Of a stretch of DNA of 64,000 bases, positions 16,318-27,036 are shown piece by piece. The first letter of the stretch is position 1, and each line of letters starts with the position of its first letter. The notes beneath the pieces were generated by a model that was not told the origin of the DNA, did no database searches, and worked only from the letters and a program-made list of their open reading frames with translations. This stretch comes from Brachybacterium sillae. GTDB lineage: Bacteria > Actinomycetota > Actinomycetes > Actinomycetales > Dermabacteraceae. Location of the stretch: the NCBI RefSeq assembly GCF_025028335.1, contig NZ_JAFEUW010000001.1:620001-684000 (forward strand), given 5' to 3'. A program made the translations under genes and the position numbers.

Positions 16318-16718
16318 TGACCGTCACCGATCAGCGTCCCCTCACCACCTCCCCCCAGCCCCGGGCCCTCGCGCCGCACGACCCGCAGGTCGCCGTACGG
16401 ATGACCGCCTCTGTCGCCCGCAGCGCCGTGGAGATCTCCCGTGATCTGCGCCCGCCGACCTCGCTGGCTCGACTCGTCGTGCCCGAGGTGATGACGATGC
16501 TCACGCGTCGTGCGTCCCTCAGCCGCCGCCTGCGCGGTGAGGTCGGCCGCGCCCCCGAGCAGCGAATCGCCGTGACCGGTGTGCGCACCTGCATCGTGAA
16601 CGAACAGACCGTGGAGGCGAGCGCAGTGGTGCGGGAGCCCGGGCGCGCCCGCTTCCTGGCCCTGCGCTGGGAGTTGCGGCACACGGGATGGCGGGTCACG
16701 GTGCTCGAACTGGGCTGA
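16314..16718 (+). CDS. Rv3235-family protein
   Basis: 134 residues resembling the small actinobacterial Rv3235 family found near secA; function unknown. The conserved core lies in the C-terminal half (EQRIAVTGVRTCIVNEQTVE and ALRWELRHTGWRVTVLELG), predicted as a beta-sheet with a terminal helix. No membrane helix. The start overlaps the LysM stop; two ATGs (16314 and 16317) are adjacent and the first is given. Convergent with secA across a strong terminator. Confidence 0.75.
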   Translation: MMTVTDQRPLTTSPQPRALAPHDPQVAVRMTASVARSAVEISRDLRPPTSLARLVVPEVMTMLTRRASLSRRLRGEVGRAPEQRIAVTGVRTCIVNEQTVEASAVVREPGRARFLALRWELRHTGWRVTVLELG

Positions 16719-16733
16719 AGCCCCCGGAACCTC

Positions 16734-16767
16734 GAACGGCCCCCCGCCATGTGGCAGGGGGCCGTTC
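16734..16767. terminator. Bidirectional terminator between Rv3235-like gene and secA
   Basis: Eleven-base perfect stem GAACGGCCCCC (16734-16744) with GGGGGCCGTTC (16757-16767), and a loop holding a further GCC/GGC pair. It lies between two convergent stops. Confidence 0.85.
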
Positions 16768-16787
16768 GCTCTGGCCGCGGATGCAGA

Positions 16788-19718
16788 TCAGCCGCGAGCG
16801 CGGCGGCGCCGTTCTGCCTTCTCCTGCCGGGCCTGCGCGCGGCGCTCGCGGCGGCTGGTCGGCGCCGCGGCCTGGCTGTCGTCGACACCCCCTCCGGAGT
16901 AACTCAGGTGTCGGTGATCGAGCTCGTCCTTCAGGCCGCGCGCGGTCAGGCGCACCTCCGTCTCGGTGCCGTCCGTGACCTCCGTGCGGCTGCCCTCCTC
17001 CGTCGGGGTGTCGCTCCGGTCCGTGACCGGCTCGGTACCGAGCGACGTACGGTCCTCCGCACCGTTGCCATCCGCGCTGTCAGCCTCCACGGTGCCGGCA
17101 TCAGGCGCGCCGACAGCCACGGAACCGGTCGGCGCAGCGTCCGCCGTGGCGGCCGGAATGCTGCCCTGCCCGGTGACGAGACTGGACACCGCAGCCGGGA
17201 CGACACTGCGCGGCTGCTGCTGAACCTGGACCTCGAGGTTGAAGAGGTAACCGACGGCGTCCTCCTTGATCCCCGCGATCATGTCGTTGAACATCAGGTG
17301 GCCCTCGCGCTCATACTCCACGAGCGGGTCACGCTGGGCCATCGCCCGCAGCCCGATGCCCTCCTTGAGGTAGTCCATCTCGTAGAGGTGCTCGCGCCAG
17401 CGTCGATCGATGCAGCTGAGCAGAACGCGCCGCTCCAGCTGACGCATGGCGGGCTCACCCAGCTCCTGTTCACGCCGGTCATAGGCGAGCCGGGCATCTG
17501 CGAGGACCTCCTCGCGCAGCCGCTGCGCGGAGAGGTTCTCCTTCCCGCCGACCTCCTCCAGCAGCTCCTCGATGGTGATGGAGACCGGATAGATGCCGTG
17601 GAGGGCACCCCACAGCTCCTCCAGGTCGACATCCTCAGGATTGCGGCGTCGGGTGGCGGCATCGACGTACCCACCGATGACGTCCTCGACGAAGCCGTCG
17701 ACGTGCCCGGTGAGGTCCTCACCCTCCAAGATCGCTCCGCGTTCGGAGTAGATCTTCGCGCGCTGCTTGGCGAGGACGTCGTCGTACTTCAGCACGTTCT
17801 TGCGGATCTCGGCGTTGCGGGACTCGATCGCCCGCTGCGCCCGTTGGATGCCCCCGGTGACCAGGCGCCCCTCCAGGGGCTTGGACTCCTCGACCCCACC
17901 GCGGGCCAGCAGCGACTCCGCCGTCGCCGAGTTGAACAGCCGCATGAGGTCATCCTGCAGCGAGAGGTAGAACCGCGACTCGCCGGGGTCACCCTGGCGT
18001 CCGGAGCGGCCACGCAGCTGGTTGTCGATGCGGCGGGATTCGTGGCGCTCCGTGCCGATCACGTACAGGCCACCGAGCTCGACCACCTCGTCGTGCTGCG
18101 ACCTCACCGCCTCCTCGGCGTCCGCCACGGCCTGGTCCCACGCCGCCTGATACCCCTCGGGGTCGGCCTCGGCGTCCAGTCCGCGGCGTTCCAGCTCGGC
18201 GTGCGCCATGAACTCGACGTTGCCGCCGAGCATGATGTCGGTGCCTCGGCCGGCCATGTTGGTCGCAACGGTGACCGCGCCCTTCGCCCCGGCCATGGCG
18301 ACGATCGCCGCCTCCTTGGCGTGGTTCTTGGCGTTGAGCACCTCGTGGGGCACGCCCTTGGCGTCCAGCAGCTGTGACAGGTACTCGCTCTTCTCCACAC
18401 TGGTAGTGCCCACGAGCACCGGCTGACCCGCCCGGTGGCGCTTCTGGATGTCCTCGGCGACCGCATCGAACTTCGCCCGCTCGGTGCGGAAGACCACGTC
18501 GCCCTGATCCACACGCTGCATCGGCTTGTTCGTCGGGATCGGCACCACACCCAGGTGGTACGTGTTCATGAACTCGGCGGCCTCGGTCTCGGCGGTGCCG
18601 GTCATGCCGGAGAGCTTGTCGTACAGCTTGAAGTAGTTCTGCAGGGTGATCGTGGCGAGGGTCTGGTTCTCCGCCTTGATCGCCACACCCTCCTTCGCCT
18701 CGATCGCCTGGTGCATGCCCTCGTTGTAGCGGCGACCGGCGAGGATGCGGCCGGTGTGCTCGTCGACGATGAGCACCTCCCCACCCATCACCACGTAGTC
18801 CTTGTCCCGCTTGAACAGCTCCTTGGCCTTGATGGCGTTGTTGAGGAAGCCGATCAGCGGGGTGTTCAGCGACTCGTAGAGGTTGTCGATGCCCAGGTGG
18901 TCCTCGACCCGGTCGATGCCGGCCTCCAGCACACCCACGGTGCGCTTCTTCTCATCGACCTCGTAGTCGCGATCACGGCGCAGCGTCTGGGCGACCTTCG
19001 CGAACTCGGCGTACCACTTGTTGACGTCCCCGTCGGCCGGGCCGGAGATGATCAGCGGTGTACGGGCCTCGTCGATGAGGATGGAGTCGACCTCGTCGAC
19101 GATGGCGAAGAAGTGCCCGCGCTGCACCCGGTCGTCGACGGACAGCGCCATGTTGTCGCGCAGATAGTCGAAGCCGAATTCGTTGTTCGTGCCGTAGGTG
19201 ATGTCGGCGGCATAGGCCTCCCGCCGCTCCTGCGGGTTCTGCCCTGTGGTGATGACACCGGTGGTGAGACCGAGAGCGCGGAACACTCGCCCCATGAGGT
19301 CCGACTGGTACGTGGCCAGGTAGTCGTTGACGGTCACCACGTGCACACCCTTGCCGGCCAGGGCGTTGAGATACGCGGGGAGGGTCGCGACCAGGGTCTT
19401 GCCCTCACCGGTCTTCATCTCGGCGATGCGTCCGCGGTGCAGGGCGATGCCGCCCATGAGCTGCACCAGGTAGGGCCGCTGCCCCAGGGTCCGGTCGGCG
19501 GCCTCACGGACCGCAGCGAAGGCCTCGACCAGGATGTCGTCCAGGGTCTCCCCGTCCTCCAGTCGCCGCCGGAACGTCTCCGTCTCCTGCCGCAGTTCGG
19601 CGTCGCTCAGGTCAGCGAACACGTCACCGGCCTGGTCGATCTGGTGGGCGATCTTCTCGAGCCTGCGGCGCTCCTGGCCCTCGCCGGCACGCAGGATCTT
19701 GTCGAACAGGTTCGCCAC
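16788..19718 (-). CDS. secA: SecA preprotein translocase motor ATPase
   Basis: 976-residue motor of the Sec export channel, working with SecYEG at the membrane. Walker A GEGKT is at 104-108, Walker B in [17 protein letters not shown], and the helicase-like second nucleotide fold includes [14 protein letters not shown] and [11 protein letters not shown]. The scaffold and wing domains follow in order. The C-terminus is a long acidic, Ala/Thr-rich linker ending in a basic tail ([12 protein letters not shown]) with no zinc-binding cysteines, as usual for actinobacterial SecA1. It closes the leftward cluster hpf-YcaQ-like-secA. Confidence 0.98.
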   Translation of the reverse strand: MANLFDKILRAGEGQERRRLEKIAHQIDQAGDVFADLSDAELRQETETFRRRLEDGETLDDILVEAFAAVREAADRTLGQRPYLVQLMGGIALHRGRIAEMKTGEGKTLVATLPAYLNALAGKGVHVVTVNDYLATYQSDLMGRVFRALGLTTGVITTGQNPQERREAYAADITYGTNNEFGFDYLRDNMALSVDDRVQRGHFFAIVDEVDSILIDEARTPLIISGPADGDVNKWYAEFAKVAQTLRRDRDYEVDEKKRTVGVLEAGIDRVEDHLGIDNLYESLNTPLIGFLNNAIKAKELFKRDKDYVVMGGEVLIVDEHTGRILAGRRYNEGMHQAIEAKEGVAIKAENQTLATITLQNYFKLYDKLSGMTGTAETEAAEFMNTYHLGVVPIPTNKPMQRVDQGDVVFRTERAKFDAVAEDIQKRHRAGQPVLVGTTSVEKSEYLSQLLDAKGVPHEVLNAKNHAKEAAIVAMAGAKGAVTVATNMAGRGTDIMLGGNVEFMAHAELERRGLDAEADPEGYQAAWDQAVADAEEAVRSQHDEVVELGGLYVIGTERHESRRIDNQLRGRSGRQGDPGESRFYLSLQDDLMRLFNSATAESLLARGGVEESKPLEGRLVTGGIQRAQRAIESRNAEIRKNVLKYDDVLAKQRAKIYSERGAILEGEDLTGHVDGFVEDVIGGYVDAATRRRNPEDVDLEELWGALHGIYPVSITIEELLEEVGGKENLSAQRLREEVLADARLAYDRREQELGEPAMRQLERRVLLSCIDRRWREHLYEMDYLKEGIGLRAMAQRDPLVEYEREGHLMFNDMIAGIKEDAVGYLFNLEVQVQQQPRSVVPAAVSSLVTGQGSIPAATADAAPTGSVAVGAPDAGTVEADSADGNGAEDRTSLGTEPVTDRSDTPTEEGSRTEVTDGTETEVRLTARGLKDELDHRHLSYSGGGVDDSQAAAPTSRRERRAQARQEKAERRRRARG

Positions 19719-19766
19719 TCGTTCTCCCCGGGGTCAGACGGATCGGGCCTGGGCCATCCTAAGACG

Positions 19767-21085
19767 TCAGACCGTGACACCTCCGAGTGCCTCCCGCAGG
19801 GCGCCGACGAGGTCCGGTTCGTCGGAGGTCGCAGCGGGCATGAGCACCGCGTCGAGGCCCTGCCAGCGGGCGGCCCGGGCCAGCTCCTGCGCCAGCGCCG
19901 GCGCGATCTCGGATACGGGGGTCCCGGTCGGCGACGGGACAGCACCGGGGCGGGTTCGGGATAGATCCCGGAGACCTCCAGCACCCCGCCGCGGCGGTCG
20001 GCGCGCAGATCGACGAGGGCGACGATGCGATCACCCAGCAGGAACGGCAGGGAGTAGTAGCCGCTGCGTCGTCTGTCCCGGGGGGTGTAGATCCCGATGC
20101 GGTAGTCGACGTCGAACAGCGTCGCCACCCGCGGCCGGTGGAACATCATCGGGTCGAAGGGGCTGACCAGACAGGCAGCGGGAACAGGCGCGGCCGAGGT
20201 GGGGGCGGCATGGTGACGGAGCATCGGCACGAGGGTGCCATCCCGGTCGATGCGCACCGGTTCCGCCTCCCCTGTCGCCTCCAGCCGGTCGAGGGCCTCC
20301 CGGACCGGTGCCGCGGGGAGTCGGAAATAGTCGGCGATGTCGGCGACGGTGGCGATCCCCAGGGCACCCAGCGCGAGACGGCTGAGCTGAACGATGGCCT
20401 CGCGGCGCTCCCGGGCATTGGGCGGAGGAAGGTCCGGGGTCGCCTCCGGGTGGCCGACAGGGGGAGTCACCAGCAGGCGGTCGAAGCGGGAGCCGCGTCC
20501 CGCGGCGTGCAGCCGCCCGGCGCGGAACAGGTACTCGGCGACCCACTGGAGGTCTGTGCGGCGCCAGCCCCACGCGTCCTGGGGCCGGTCCTGGCCCCCC
20601 AGGGCGGCGGAGATATCGGGGGCGGAGACGGGGCCGTTGCGAGCGACATGGTCCAGGACGTCCTGCAGGATCTCCGGATGGGCGGCGGCGGCCCGGCGGA
20701 CGGCGCCCCAGTCACGGGTGGCCGCGTCGGCGCGGCGGAACCGCAACAGGTCGTACACCTCCGGGGTGGTGTACGCCGCTTCGTGGGCGAACATCTCCCG
20801 CAGGGCCGCACCCCCGGCAGTGGGCGTGGAGCGGCGGGCGGCCCGGTCGAGGGCTGCCACCTCCCAGGGGCCGCAGCGGGTGAAGACCGGCATCAGATGT
20901 GCCCGGGCGAACACCTGGACCGAATCGATCTGCAGCAGGTGCAGGCGCTGCACCACCCGCTGCAGGGCGCGGTCGGCGGTGCGGCCCGTGAGGACCGTCT
21001 CCGTGCGGGAACGTCCGATGCCCTGGGAGCGCAGGGCGATCCGCCGCGCGGTCGTCCATCGGAGGGTGGTGGTCATGCGGGACAC
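19767..21085 (-). pseudogene. YcaQ-type winged-helix protein (crosslink-repair DNA glycosylase family) with a one-base frameshift
   Basis: YcaQ-family proteins (HTH_42) include glycosylases that unhook DNA interstrand crosslinks. Residues 1-385 are in frame, with the family-typical LHLLQIDSVQVFARAHLMPVF segment, a Q-x-D-like motif, and SPFDPMMFHRPRVATLFDVDY. Near 19946-19954 the frame breaks. One added base restores a natural end (PSPTGTPVSEIAPALAQELA ... VGALREALGGVTV) stopping at 19767, for 439 residues in total. Without it, translation runs into secA. GTG at 21085 or ATG at 21076 may be the start. Functional state depends on whether the missing base is real. Confidence 0.8.
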
Positions 21086-21140
21086 CGACGGACGGCGCCG
21101 GGATCACCGGCGCCGTCCGTCCGGGTGGGCGCGTGGAGGC

Positions 21141-21803
21141 TCAGGCGCTCTCCTCCTCGAGTTCGATCACGCCGTAGTTCCAACCCTTTCGGCGGTAGAC
21201 GACCTTCGGGCGGTGCGTGTCCTGATCGATGAAGAGGTAGAAGTCGTGCCCGACGGCCTCCATCTCGTACAGGGCGTCGTCGATGCTCATCGGACGCGCC
21301 CGGTGGGTCTTCTCGCGGATCACGACGGGCAACTCCGCGACCGGTGCGGTGCCGTCGTCGGCATCATCACCGGCCGCATCAGCGGGGGCCGGTTCGGCGG
21401 GGACGGCGTCGGTCAGCAGCGCCGGATCGAGGTCCTCCCCGGGCATGGTGCGCACCGTCGCGGCGTCCTTGCCGAGGTGGGCGCGGTCGCGTCCGCGACG
21501 ATGATCCTTACGGCGATCCCGCGCGCGGCGCAGGCGCTCTACGAGTTTCGCGTACGCGAGATCCAAGGCCGCGTACAGATCGTCTGCCCGGGCCTCGGAG
21601 CGGATGACGGAGCGTCCGTCGCGGAACGTCAGCTCGACGCGATCGGCCTCATCGGCCCGGCGCGGATTGTTCTCGTGCGAGATCTCGACCTCGATGCGCG
21701 CGGTCTCCGGTGACAGCTGCGCGACCTTCTCGAGCTTCTCGTCCAGGTGGCGGCGGAAACGCTCGGGGACGTCCAGATGACGCCCGACGACACTGATCTC
21801 CAT
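21141..21803 (-). CDS. hpf: Long-form ribosome hibernation promoting factor
   Basis: 220 residues. The N-terminal domain (1-100) binds the 30S decoding region (MEISVVGRHLDVPERFRRHL). An Ala/Asp/Pro-rich linker (about 115-165) leads to the C-terminal dimerisation domain (about 168-220; ARPMSIDDALYEMEAVGHDFYLF). The long form makes 100S ribosome dimers in stationary phase. ATG at 21803 has a clear GGAGGAA site. Next to comF and upstream of secA, as in mycobacteria. Confidence 0.95.
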   Translation of the reverse strand: MEISVVGRHLDVPERFRRHLDEKLEKVAQLSPETARIEVEISHENNPRRADEADRVELTFRDGRSVIRSEARADDLYAALDLAYAKLVERLRRARDRRKDHRRGRDRAHLGKDAATVRTMPGEDLDPALLTDAVPAEPAPADAAGDDADDGTAPVAELPVVIREKTHRARPMSIDDALYEMEAVGHDFYLFIDQDTHRPKVVYRRKGWNYGVIELEEESA

Positions 21804-21870
21804 GGGTTCCTCCTCAGTCTGGGGTGCGGCCGCATCATGGCCCGGCCGCGGAGCACGGGACGGGTGAGCC

Positions 21871-22683
21871 TCACCTCCTCGACGTCGAGGGGACGGTCCG
21901 ATCAGGGGATCGGGGGATCTCCATCTTGCCACGCCCGGAACGGGAGATCCCTGGTGATGGTCCCGGGGCGGAGGCGAGGACGAGCGCGCCGTGGACGACG
22001 CCCCCGGCCTCCACGACGGCGCGGTGTGCCGCCCGCAGCGACGCCCCGGTGGTCGCGACATCATCGAGCAGGACGACGCCGGAGGCCGGGGGCCGCCACC
22101 CCGGACGCATCCCGAGCCGGCGGACGGACCGCCCCCGCACGCCCTGCCCCTTCTGCCCACGGTCGTGCAATCGCAGGGGACGCTGCACCCGGGCACCGGT
22201 CCGACGCGCAAGGTGCCGTGCGAGCTCAGCGGTGTGGTCCTCACCCCGGCGCAGTCGGGCGCGGAGCGTAGAGGGCAGGGGGATAATCACGGGGGACACC
22301 GCCCCGGCCCGGCCCGTCTCAGCCAGCAGGCGATCCCAGGCGGGCCGCAGCGCCGCGGAGAGGGGGTCGACCAGGGCGGCCCGCCCACCGTTCTTCCAGG
22401 CCAACACGAGGGCGCGGGTCCGGTCGTCGTAGTCCGTGGCGGCGACCAGGGGCATCAGCGGAACCGACAGCTCCACCGGCCCCAGCGGGGCGTCAAGGTC
22501 TGCTCCGGTGACCATCTCCAGCGCCGGATGGCGGGCCTCGACGCGACGGGGCCCGCTGGCCAGCAGCGCCCGGCAGGCGGGGCACGGCGCAGGAGGCGGC
22601 GCCCCGCAGGGGCAGTCGACATCCACCATCAGGCTGAGGGTGTCCCACAGGACCCGTCGGGCCACGTCACGTATCAGCAGCAT
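21871..22683 (-). CDS. comF: ComF-family phosphoribosyltransferase-like protein
   Basis: 270 residues with an N-terminal zinc-ribbon-like cysteine set (CPCGAPPPAPCPACR, about 25-39) and a C-terminal phosphoribosyltransferase fold with the PRPP loop VVLLDDVATTGASLRAA. ComF acts in DNA uptake in competent bacteria, but its actinobacterial role is not known. The start at 22683 could instead be the Met about 18 codons later (MVDVDCPCG). It follows lpqB in the mtrAB-lpqB direction, with a 156-base gap. Confidence 0.88.
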   Translation of the reverse strand: MLLIRDVARRVLWDTLSLMVDVDCPCGAPPPAPCPACRALLASGPRRVEARHPALEMVTGADLDAPLGPVELSVPLMPLVAATDYDDRTRALVLAWKNGGRAALVDPLSAALRPAWDRLLAETGRAGAVSPVIIPLPSTLRARLRRGEDHTAELARHLARRTGARVQRPLRLHDRGQKGQGVRGRSVRRLGMRPGWRPPASGVVLLDDVATTGASLRAAHRAVVEAGGVVHGALVLASAPGPSPGISRSGRGKMEIPRSPDRTVPSTSRR

Positions 22684-22783
22684 GCCCGGATCCCAGCAGG
22701 ACCGGCGGGGGTGCAGGGCGGACCGACGGACGGTGGGGACGACGGCCCCCTGGGGAGGAGACGCACAGACCCCCTCGAGGCGC

Positions 22784-22835
22784 GTGCGGGACCGACGGCG
22801 CGAAACCGACGGTGCGGGACCGACGCGGGACCGAC
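22784..22835. repeat. Degenerate tandem repeat between lpqB and comF
   Basis: Four imperfect copies of a 12-15 base unit around GCGGGACCGACGG (one copy reads GCGAAACCGACGG) directly after the lpqB stop. No gene is seen in the 156-base gap. May be a slipped-strand relic or part of a terminator. Confidence 0.5.
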
Positions 22836-22839
22836 AGCG

Positions 22840-24537
22840 TCAGTGGAAGGCGGGGTCGCGGGCCGGGAACGGGACGGCTTCCCATCCGGCACCATCCGAA
22901 CGCAACAGCTCCCCCTCCCCGGTGCTCGCCCACAGGGAGGAGGCGGCGGAGCTGCCGGCAAGGCGCTCGGTACCCGCCCGCAGCAGCGACAGCATCTCCT
23001 CCCCGGTGGCGAAGTCCAACAGCACCGCGCGCGGTTCGGCACCGACGGTCGCCGCTCCGTGCAGCAGCAGCGCTGTCTCGTCGTACCAGACGGCCTGGTC
23101 GATCCGGCTCAGCTCGGTGTGGATCCGGCGCGGGGAGGTGACCCCGAGGGGTGCCCCCCGGTCATCTCGCACCACCGCGGCGAGATCCAACACCCGGGCG
23201 GTGCCCTGCTGTGACAACACGATCAGACGGGTCGAATCGGTCGACAGCTGCATCCCGAGCACCTGACGCTGCTGCAGCCACGGCACCTCCACCCGCACGT
23301 CGGCATCACCGCCGGTACGGTGCAGCGCGAGCAGTGCCCCCGCGGAGGTGCCGGCGGAGGTCCATACGTACCCGTGGTCGTCGATGCTGGGTGCGGTGAC
23401 CCCCGCGCCGACGGCGACAGCGCGCAGGGGAACGCTCCCGTCCGTGGACGCCAGCAGGATCTCCCCACTGGCCGGGTCCCAGGCCGCGGCCAGGGGGCCG
23501 CGCGCGGCCAGGGCGGGTCCGCGCACTGCTCTGTCCTCCAGGGCCGGCACCAGCTGCAGCGGCGCCCCACTCGGCCCCTGCTCGTCCAGGGCGATCATCC
23601 CGCGCTCCCCCGCCCCGATGGGTCGGTGGCCGACGCCCGGTCGCCACGGGGCTCCCTGCACCGGCGGTTCGACCACGTCGCCGTCCAGCATGAACCGCAC
23701 ACCGGCCAGTGCGGGGATGCTCTGGGCGGTCGCCGCGATCTGCGCCAGGGCGAGGGCTCGCTGTGTCGCCGGGAGCGCGCTCAGGGAGGCCGGCAGGATC
23801 ACTCGCGGGGAACCGTCCCCCGCCGTCCCGATGGCGGCCTCCCGCACCGTGAATCCCTCAGGGAGCGCGGAGGTCACCGCCTGCGCCAGGTACGCCACCG
23901 GGGGTGTGCCCAGCAGCGCCAGCCCGGAGGCGGCGAGGCTGCGTGCCGGGACCCACCGAATCTCCGGGACGAGGTGGCGGCGGGAGATGTCCAGGTGGAA
24001 CAGCCGGATGGCGGAGAACAGCAACCCGAAGACGGTGTCGGTGAGGAAGATCCCGGCCGGTGGAGCAGTGATGCGCCATTGGCCGTCCACCTCACGCATC
24101 GGCAGCACGATCTCCCGGGTTGTCGGCTCCGGCAGGCGGGTGCGTGCGCCGACTGCATCGATCATGGCGATGACCTGCAGGCTCACCCGAACGGTGGCCT
24201 CTCCGACCTCCTCCGCGACGATCTCCTCCCCCGCCGCGTACACCACGATCGCCTCCCCCGGGTCCCAGGCTTCGGCGACGGCGGGATCGAGGTACTCGCG
24301 GGCCACGGCGTAGTCGTCGGCAGCGCCGGCTCCTGCCCGGATGAACCCCTCGGCGATCTGCACGGGACCGGCGCCGGGTTCCGGGCCCCGGGGCTCGACG
24401 TACGGGGCCGCGTCCTGCGCGGCGGACGGCAACGGTGTGCTCTGCACCCCCGAACTGATGGGGATGCGCGCGCAGCCGGCGAGCATCGGGAGCAGGGCGG
24501 CGGCGAGCACGAGGCGCCGGGTGGGTGCGTGGTTCAT
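22840..24537 (-). CDS. lpqB: LpqB lipoprotein, modulator of MtrAB signalling
   Basis: 565 residues with a lipoprotein signal (basic N-terminus, hydrophobic core, lipobox LAGC with Cys22). A GerMN-like domain follows (about 60-270), then a C-terminal beta-propeller-like LpqB domain. LpqB interacts with the MtrB sensor outside the membrane and affects MtrA activation in mycobacteria. ATG at 24537 overlaps the mtrB stop (ATGA). Expected to be anchored to the outer face of the cytoplasmic membrane. Confidence 0.95.
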   Translation of the reverse strand: MNHAPTRRLVLAAALLPMLAGCARIPISSGVQSTPLPSAAQDAAPYVEPRGPEPGAGPVQIAEGFIRAGAGAADDYAVAREYLDPAVAEAWDPGEAIVVYAAGEEIVAEEVGEATVRVSLQVIAMIDAVGARTRLPEPTTREIVLPMREVDGQWRITAPPAGIFLTDTVFGLLFSAIRLFHLDISRRHLVPEIRWVPARSLAASGLALLGTPPVAYLAQAVTSALPEGFTVREAAIGTAGDGSPRVILPASLSALPATQRALALAQIAATAQSIPALAGVRFMLDGDVVEPPVQGAPWRPGVGHRPIGAGERGMIALDEQGPSGAPLQLVPALEDRAVRGPALAARGPLAAAWDPASGEILLASTDGSVPLRAVAVGAGVTAPSIDDHGYVWTSAGTSAGALLALHRTGGDADVRVEVPWLQQRQVLGMQLSTDSTRLIVLSQQGTARVLDLAAVVRDDRGAPLGVTSPRRIHTELSRIDQAVWYDETALLLHGAATVGAEPRAVLLDFATGEEMLSLLRAGTERLAGSSAASSLWASTGEGELLRSDGAGWEAVPFPARDPAFH

Positions 24538-26186
24538 GGACGTTCCTCCTCCACCCCCACGTCCGGCAGGGCATCGGCCCGGGGAAGGCTCCCTCGGCGG
24601 TCCTCCCCCTCGTCGTCGTGCCCGGGCAGAGGTGCCCCGTCGGATCCGCGTCGCAGCGGCAGCGGAGACCGGGCGAGGACTCCCCCGGGCTCCCGCGGGA
24701 GGGTCAAGCGGAAGACGGCACCCTGGCCGACCTGTCCCCATGCCTGCAGCCACCCGCCGTGGAGGTGCGCGTCCTCGGCGGAGATCGCCAGGCCCAGTCC
24801 TGTCCCACCGACAGTGCGGGCGCGGGACGGATCGGCCCGCCAGAACCGGTCGAAGACGTGGCGGGCGTCGTCCGGGCTGAGCCCCCGCCCGTGGTCCTGC
24901 ACGACGACGGCGACAGACCGATCATCCCCGGCGGTCTCCACCAGGACGGGGCGCCCCTCCCCGTGCTCGATCGCGTTGGTGAGGAGGTTGCGCAGGATGC
25001 GGTCGATGCGGCGAGCGTCGATGACGACGGGGCCGCGGACGTGCAGCCGAGGAACCAGGGCGGTGCCACGGGAGCGCGCGAGCACCTGCACGTCCTCAAG
25101 GGCGCGGGTCACCACCTCATCGAGGTCCTCCTCCCGGGCCTCCAGCCGCACCGCTCCGGCGTCGTACCGGGAGATCTCCAGCAAATCCGCCAACAGCGCA
25201 TCGAAGCGGACGACCTGCGCATCCAACAGCTCCGTGGTGCGTTCCAGGTCCGGCGGCAGATCAGTGCGGCGCGCGTGCAGCAACCCGGTGCCCATGCGGA
25301 TCGTCGTCAGCGGTGTGCGCAGCTCGTGGGAGACGTCCGCGACGAAACGCTGCTGCATCCGGGACAGCTCCTCCAGCTCCGACATCCGGGACTGGAGGTT
25401 CCGGGCCATCGCGTTGAACGAGGTGCCCACCCGGGCGAGCTCATCCGCCCCGGAGGCATCCACCCGGCTGGCGAGATCCCCGGCGGCGATCCGCTCGGCC
25501 GCCAGAGCGGCCTTCTGCAGTGGGCTCGTCACCACGTGCGCGGCCATCACGGCGATCCCGACCACCAGGGACAGGAGCACCAGGCCCCCGCCGACCATCA
25601 CATTCTGGACGAACGACAGGGTGGCCTGCTCCTGTTCCAGCGAGTACACCAGGTACAGGTCGTAGGAGTCCCCACCGGGCACCGTCACCCGCGTGCCCAC
25701 CAGGATCCCCGGCACCGGCCGGTCCTCATCACCACCGAGGGCGACGCTGCGCCAGCTCAGGTCCCTGCCGGCGGTCGCCACCGCCTCGGTGACGTCGTCG
25801 GTCAGAAGGTCCGTCAGACGCCGGTCGGTCGTCACCACCGACAGGGAACCCTCCCCGGTGACCGGCACGATTGCGACGTCCCGGCGGGAGGTCGAGTCGG
25901 ACGAGCTCACCGCCTGCGCGAAACTCGCCAGGGCGTCCTGGCGCTGCGAGTCGGTGGCGGAGGTCAACCCCTGCAGTGTCGTCGCCAGCTCCGCCCGCAC
26001 CTGCACGGACTCCGCCAGCACCCGGTCCCGACGCTGGGTGTGCAGGCCGTCGGCGATGACCGAGGAGAGATACACCCCGACGGTGAGGACCGCGAGCGTG
26101 GTGAGCAGCACCGTGGCGGTGACGATGCGCAGGGCGAGCGGCCACGACCGGGGGTCCAGGCGCGCCCGCGCCGCGTCGGTGCTCAC
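24534..26186 (-). CDS. mtrB: MtrB sensor histidine kinase
   Basis: 550 residues with two membrane helices (about 20-42 and 197-218) around an extracellular sensor region, then HAMP (215-268), HisKA with His287 in FVADVSHELRTPLTT, and a HATPase (NAIEHG, DHGRGL, GTGLGLAI). MtrAB controls cell division, wall turnover and osmotic responses in actinobacteria. GTG at 26186 overlaps the mtrA stop as GTGA; homologous content starts there. Confidence 0.95.
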   Translation of the reverse strand: MSTDAARARLDPRSWPLALRIVTATVLLTTLAVLTVGVYLSSVIADGLHTQRRDRVLAESVQVRAELATTLQGLTSATDSQRQDALASFAQAVSSSDSTSRRDVAIVPVTGEGSLSVVTTDRRLTDLLTDDVTEAVATAGRDLSWRSVALGGDEDRPVPGILVGTRVTVPGGDSYDLYLVYSLEQEQATLSFVQNVMVGGGLVLLSLVVGIAVMAAHVVTSPLQKAALAAERIAAGDLASRVDASGADELARVGTSFNAMARNLQSRMSELEELSRMQQRFVADVSHELRTPLTTIRMGTGLLHARRTDLPPDLERTTELLDAQVVRFDALLADLLEISRYDAGAVRLEAREEDLDEVVTRALEDVQVLARSRGTALVPRLHVRGPVVIDARRIDRILRNLLTNAIEHGEGRPVLVETAGDDRSVAVVVQDHGRGLSPDDARHVFDRFWRADPSRARTVGGTGLGLAISAEDAHLHGGWLQAWGQVGQGAVFRLTLPREPGGVLARSPLPLRRGSDGAPLPGHDDEGEDRRGSLPRADALPDVGVEEERP

Positions 26187-26866
26187 TCCTCCGAACCGGC
26201 GCGGTATCCGACCCCGCGCACGGTCAGCACGTACCGGGGGTTCTCCGGGTCCTTCTCGATCTTCGCGCGCAGCCTCTGCACGTGGACGTTGACCAGGCGG
26301 GTGTCGGTGCTGTGCCGGTATCCCCAGACCTCCCGCAACAGCGCCTCCCGGGTGAAGACCTGCCAGGGGCGGCGGGCGAGCTCGGTGAGCAGGTCGAACT
26401 CGAGCGGTGTCAGGGAGATGCGCTCCGACCCGCGGCGCACCTCGTGCCCGTCGACGTCGATCGTGAGGTCACCGATGGCCAGACGCTCGGTGGTCGGGGT
26501 CTCACTGCGGCGCACCCGGGCGCGGATCCGGGCCACCAGCACATCCGGGTCGAAGGGCTTGGTGAGGTAGTCGTCGGCCCCGGCCTCCAGGCCCTCCACC
26601 ACATCGGCGGAATCGGAGCGGGCGGTCAGCATGATGACGGGGACGTCGGAGACCTCCCGCAGGCGGCGGCACACTTCGATCCCGTCCATCCCGGGGAGCA
26701 TCAGGTCCAGCAGCACCACATCCGGATCGATGCCCCCGAGGGCCTCGAGGGCGGAGGCCCCGTCCGGAGAGGTGACGACGTCGAACCCCTTGCCGCGCAG
26801 CACGATCGAGACCATCTCGGCGATCGCCTGGTCATCGTCCACGACGAGGATGCGGGTGGTGGCCAT
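26183..26866 (-). CDS. mtrA: MtrA OmpR-family response regulator
   Basis: 227 residues: receiver domain with phospho-Asp54 in VLLDLMLPGMDG and Lys in LTKPFDPD, and a C-terminal winged helix (LTPLEFDLLTELARRPWQVF). The highly conserved end VLTVRGVGYRAG is present. It is first in the mtrA-mtrB-lpqB unit. ATG at 26866 is chosen because a -10-like CACAAT ends six bases upstream and no homology precedes it; a much longer open frame upstream is rejected. Confidence 0.97.
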   Translation of the reverse strand: MATTRILVVDDDQAIAEMVSIVLRGKGFDVVTSPDGASALEALGGIDPDVVLLDLMLPGMDGIEVCRRLREVSDVPVIMLTARSDSADVVEGLEAGADDYLTKPFDPDVLVARIRARVRRSETPTTERLAIGDLTIDVDGHEVRRGSERISLTPLEFDLLTELARRPWQVFTREALLREVWGYRHSTDTRLVNVHVQRLRAKIEKDPENPRYVLTVRGVGYRAGSEE

Positions 26867-26872
26867 GGCGTC

Positions 26873-26878
26873 ATTGTG
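26873..26878 (-). promoter_or_regulatory. Candidate leaderless -10 for mtrA
   Basis: CACAAT on the minus strand six bases before the mtrA ATG; identical to the proposed whiB1 -10. No clear -35. Confidence 0.4.
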
Positions 26879-27036
26879 CCATCGGGGGAGGACGAGGACC
26901 GACCACCGGAGCCGCCCGCTCTCGACCAAGGTCGTAGGCCGCGACGGGCACGGCCGCGTAGCGTGCGGGAGCGGAACCCGGGAACAGAATCTGTGGACGC
27001 ATCGCCAGATCGCACGGCGAGGGAAGGGAGAGTGCC

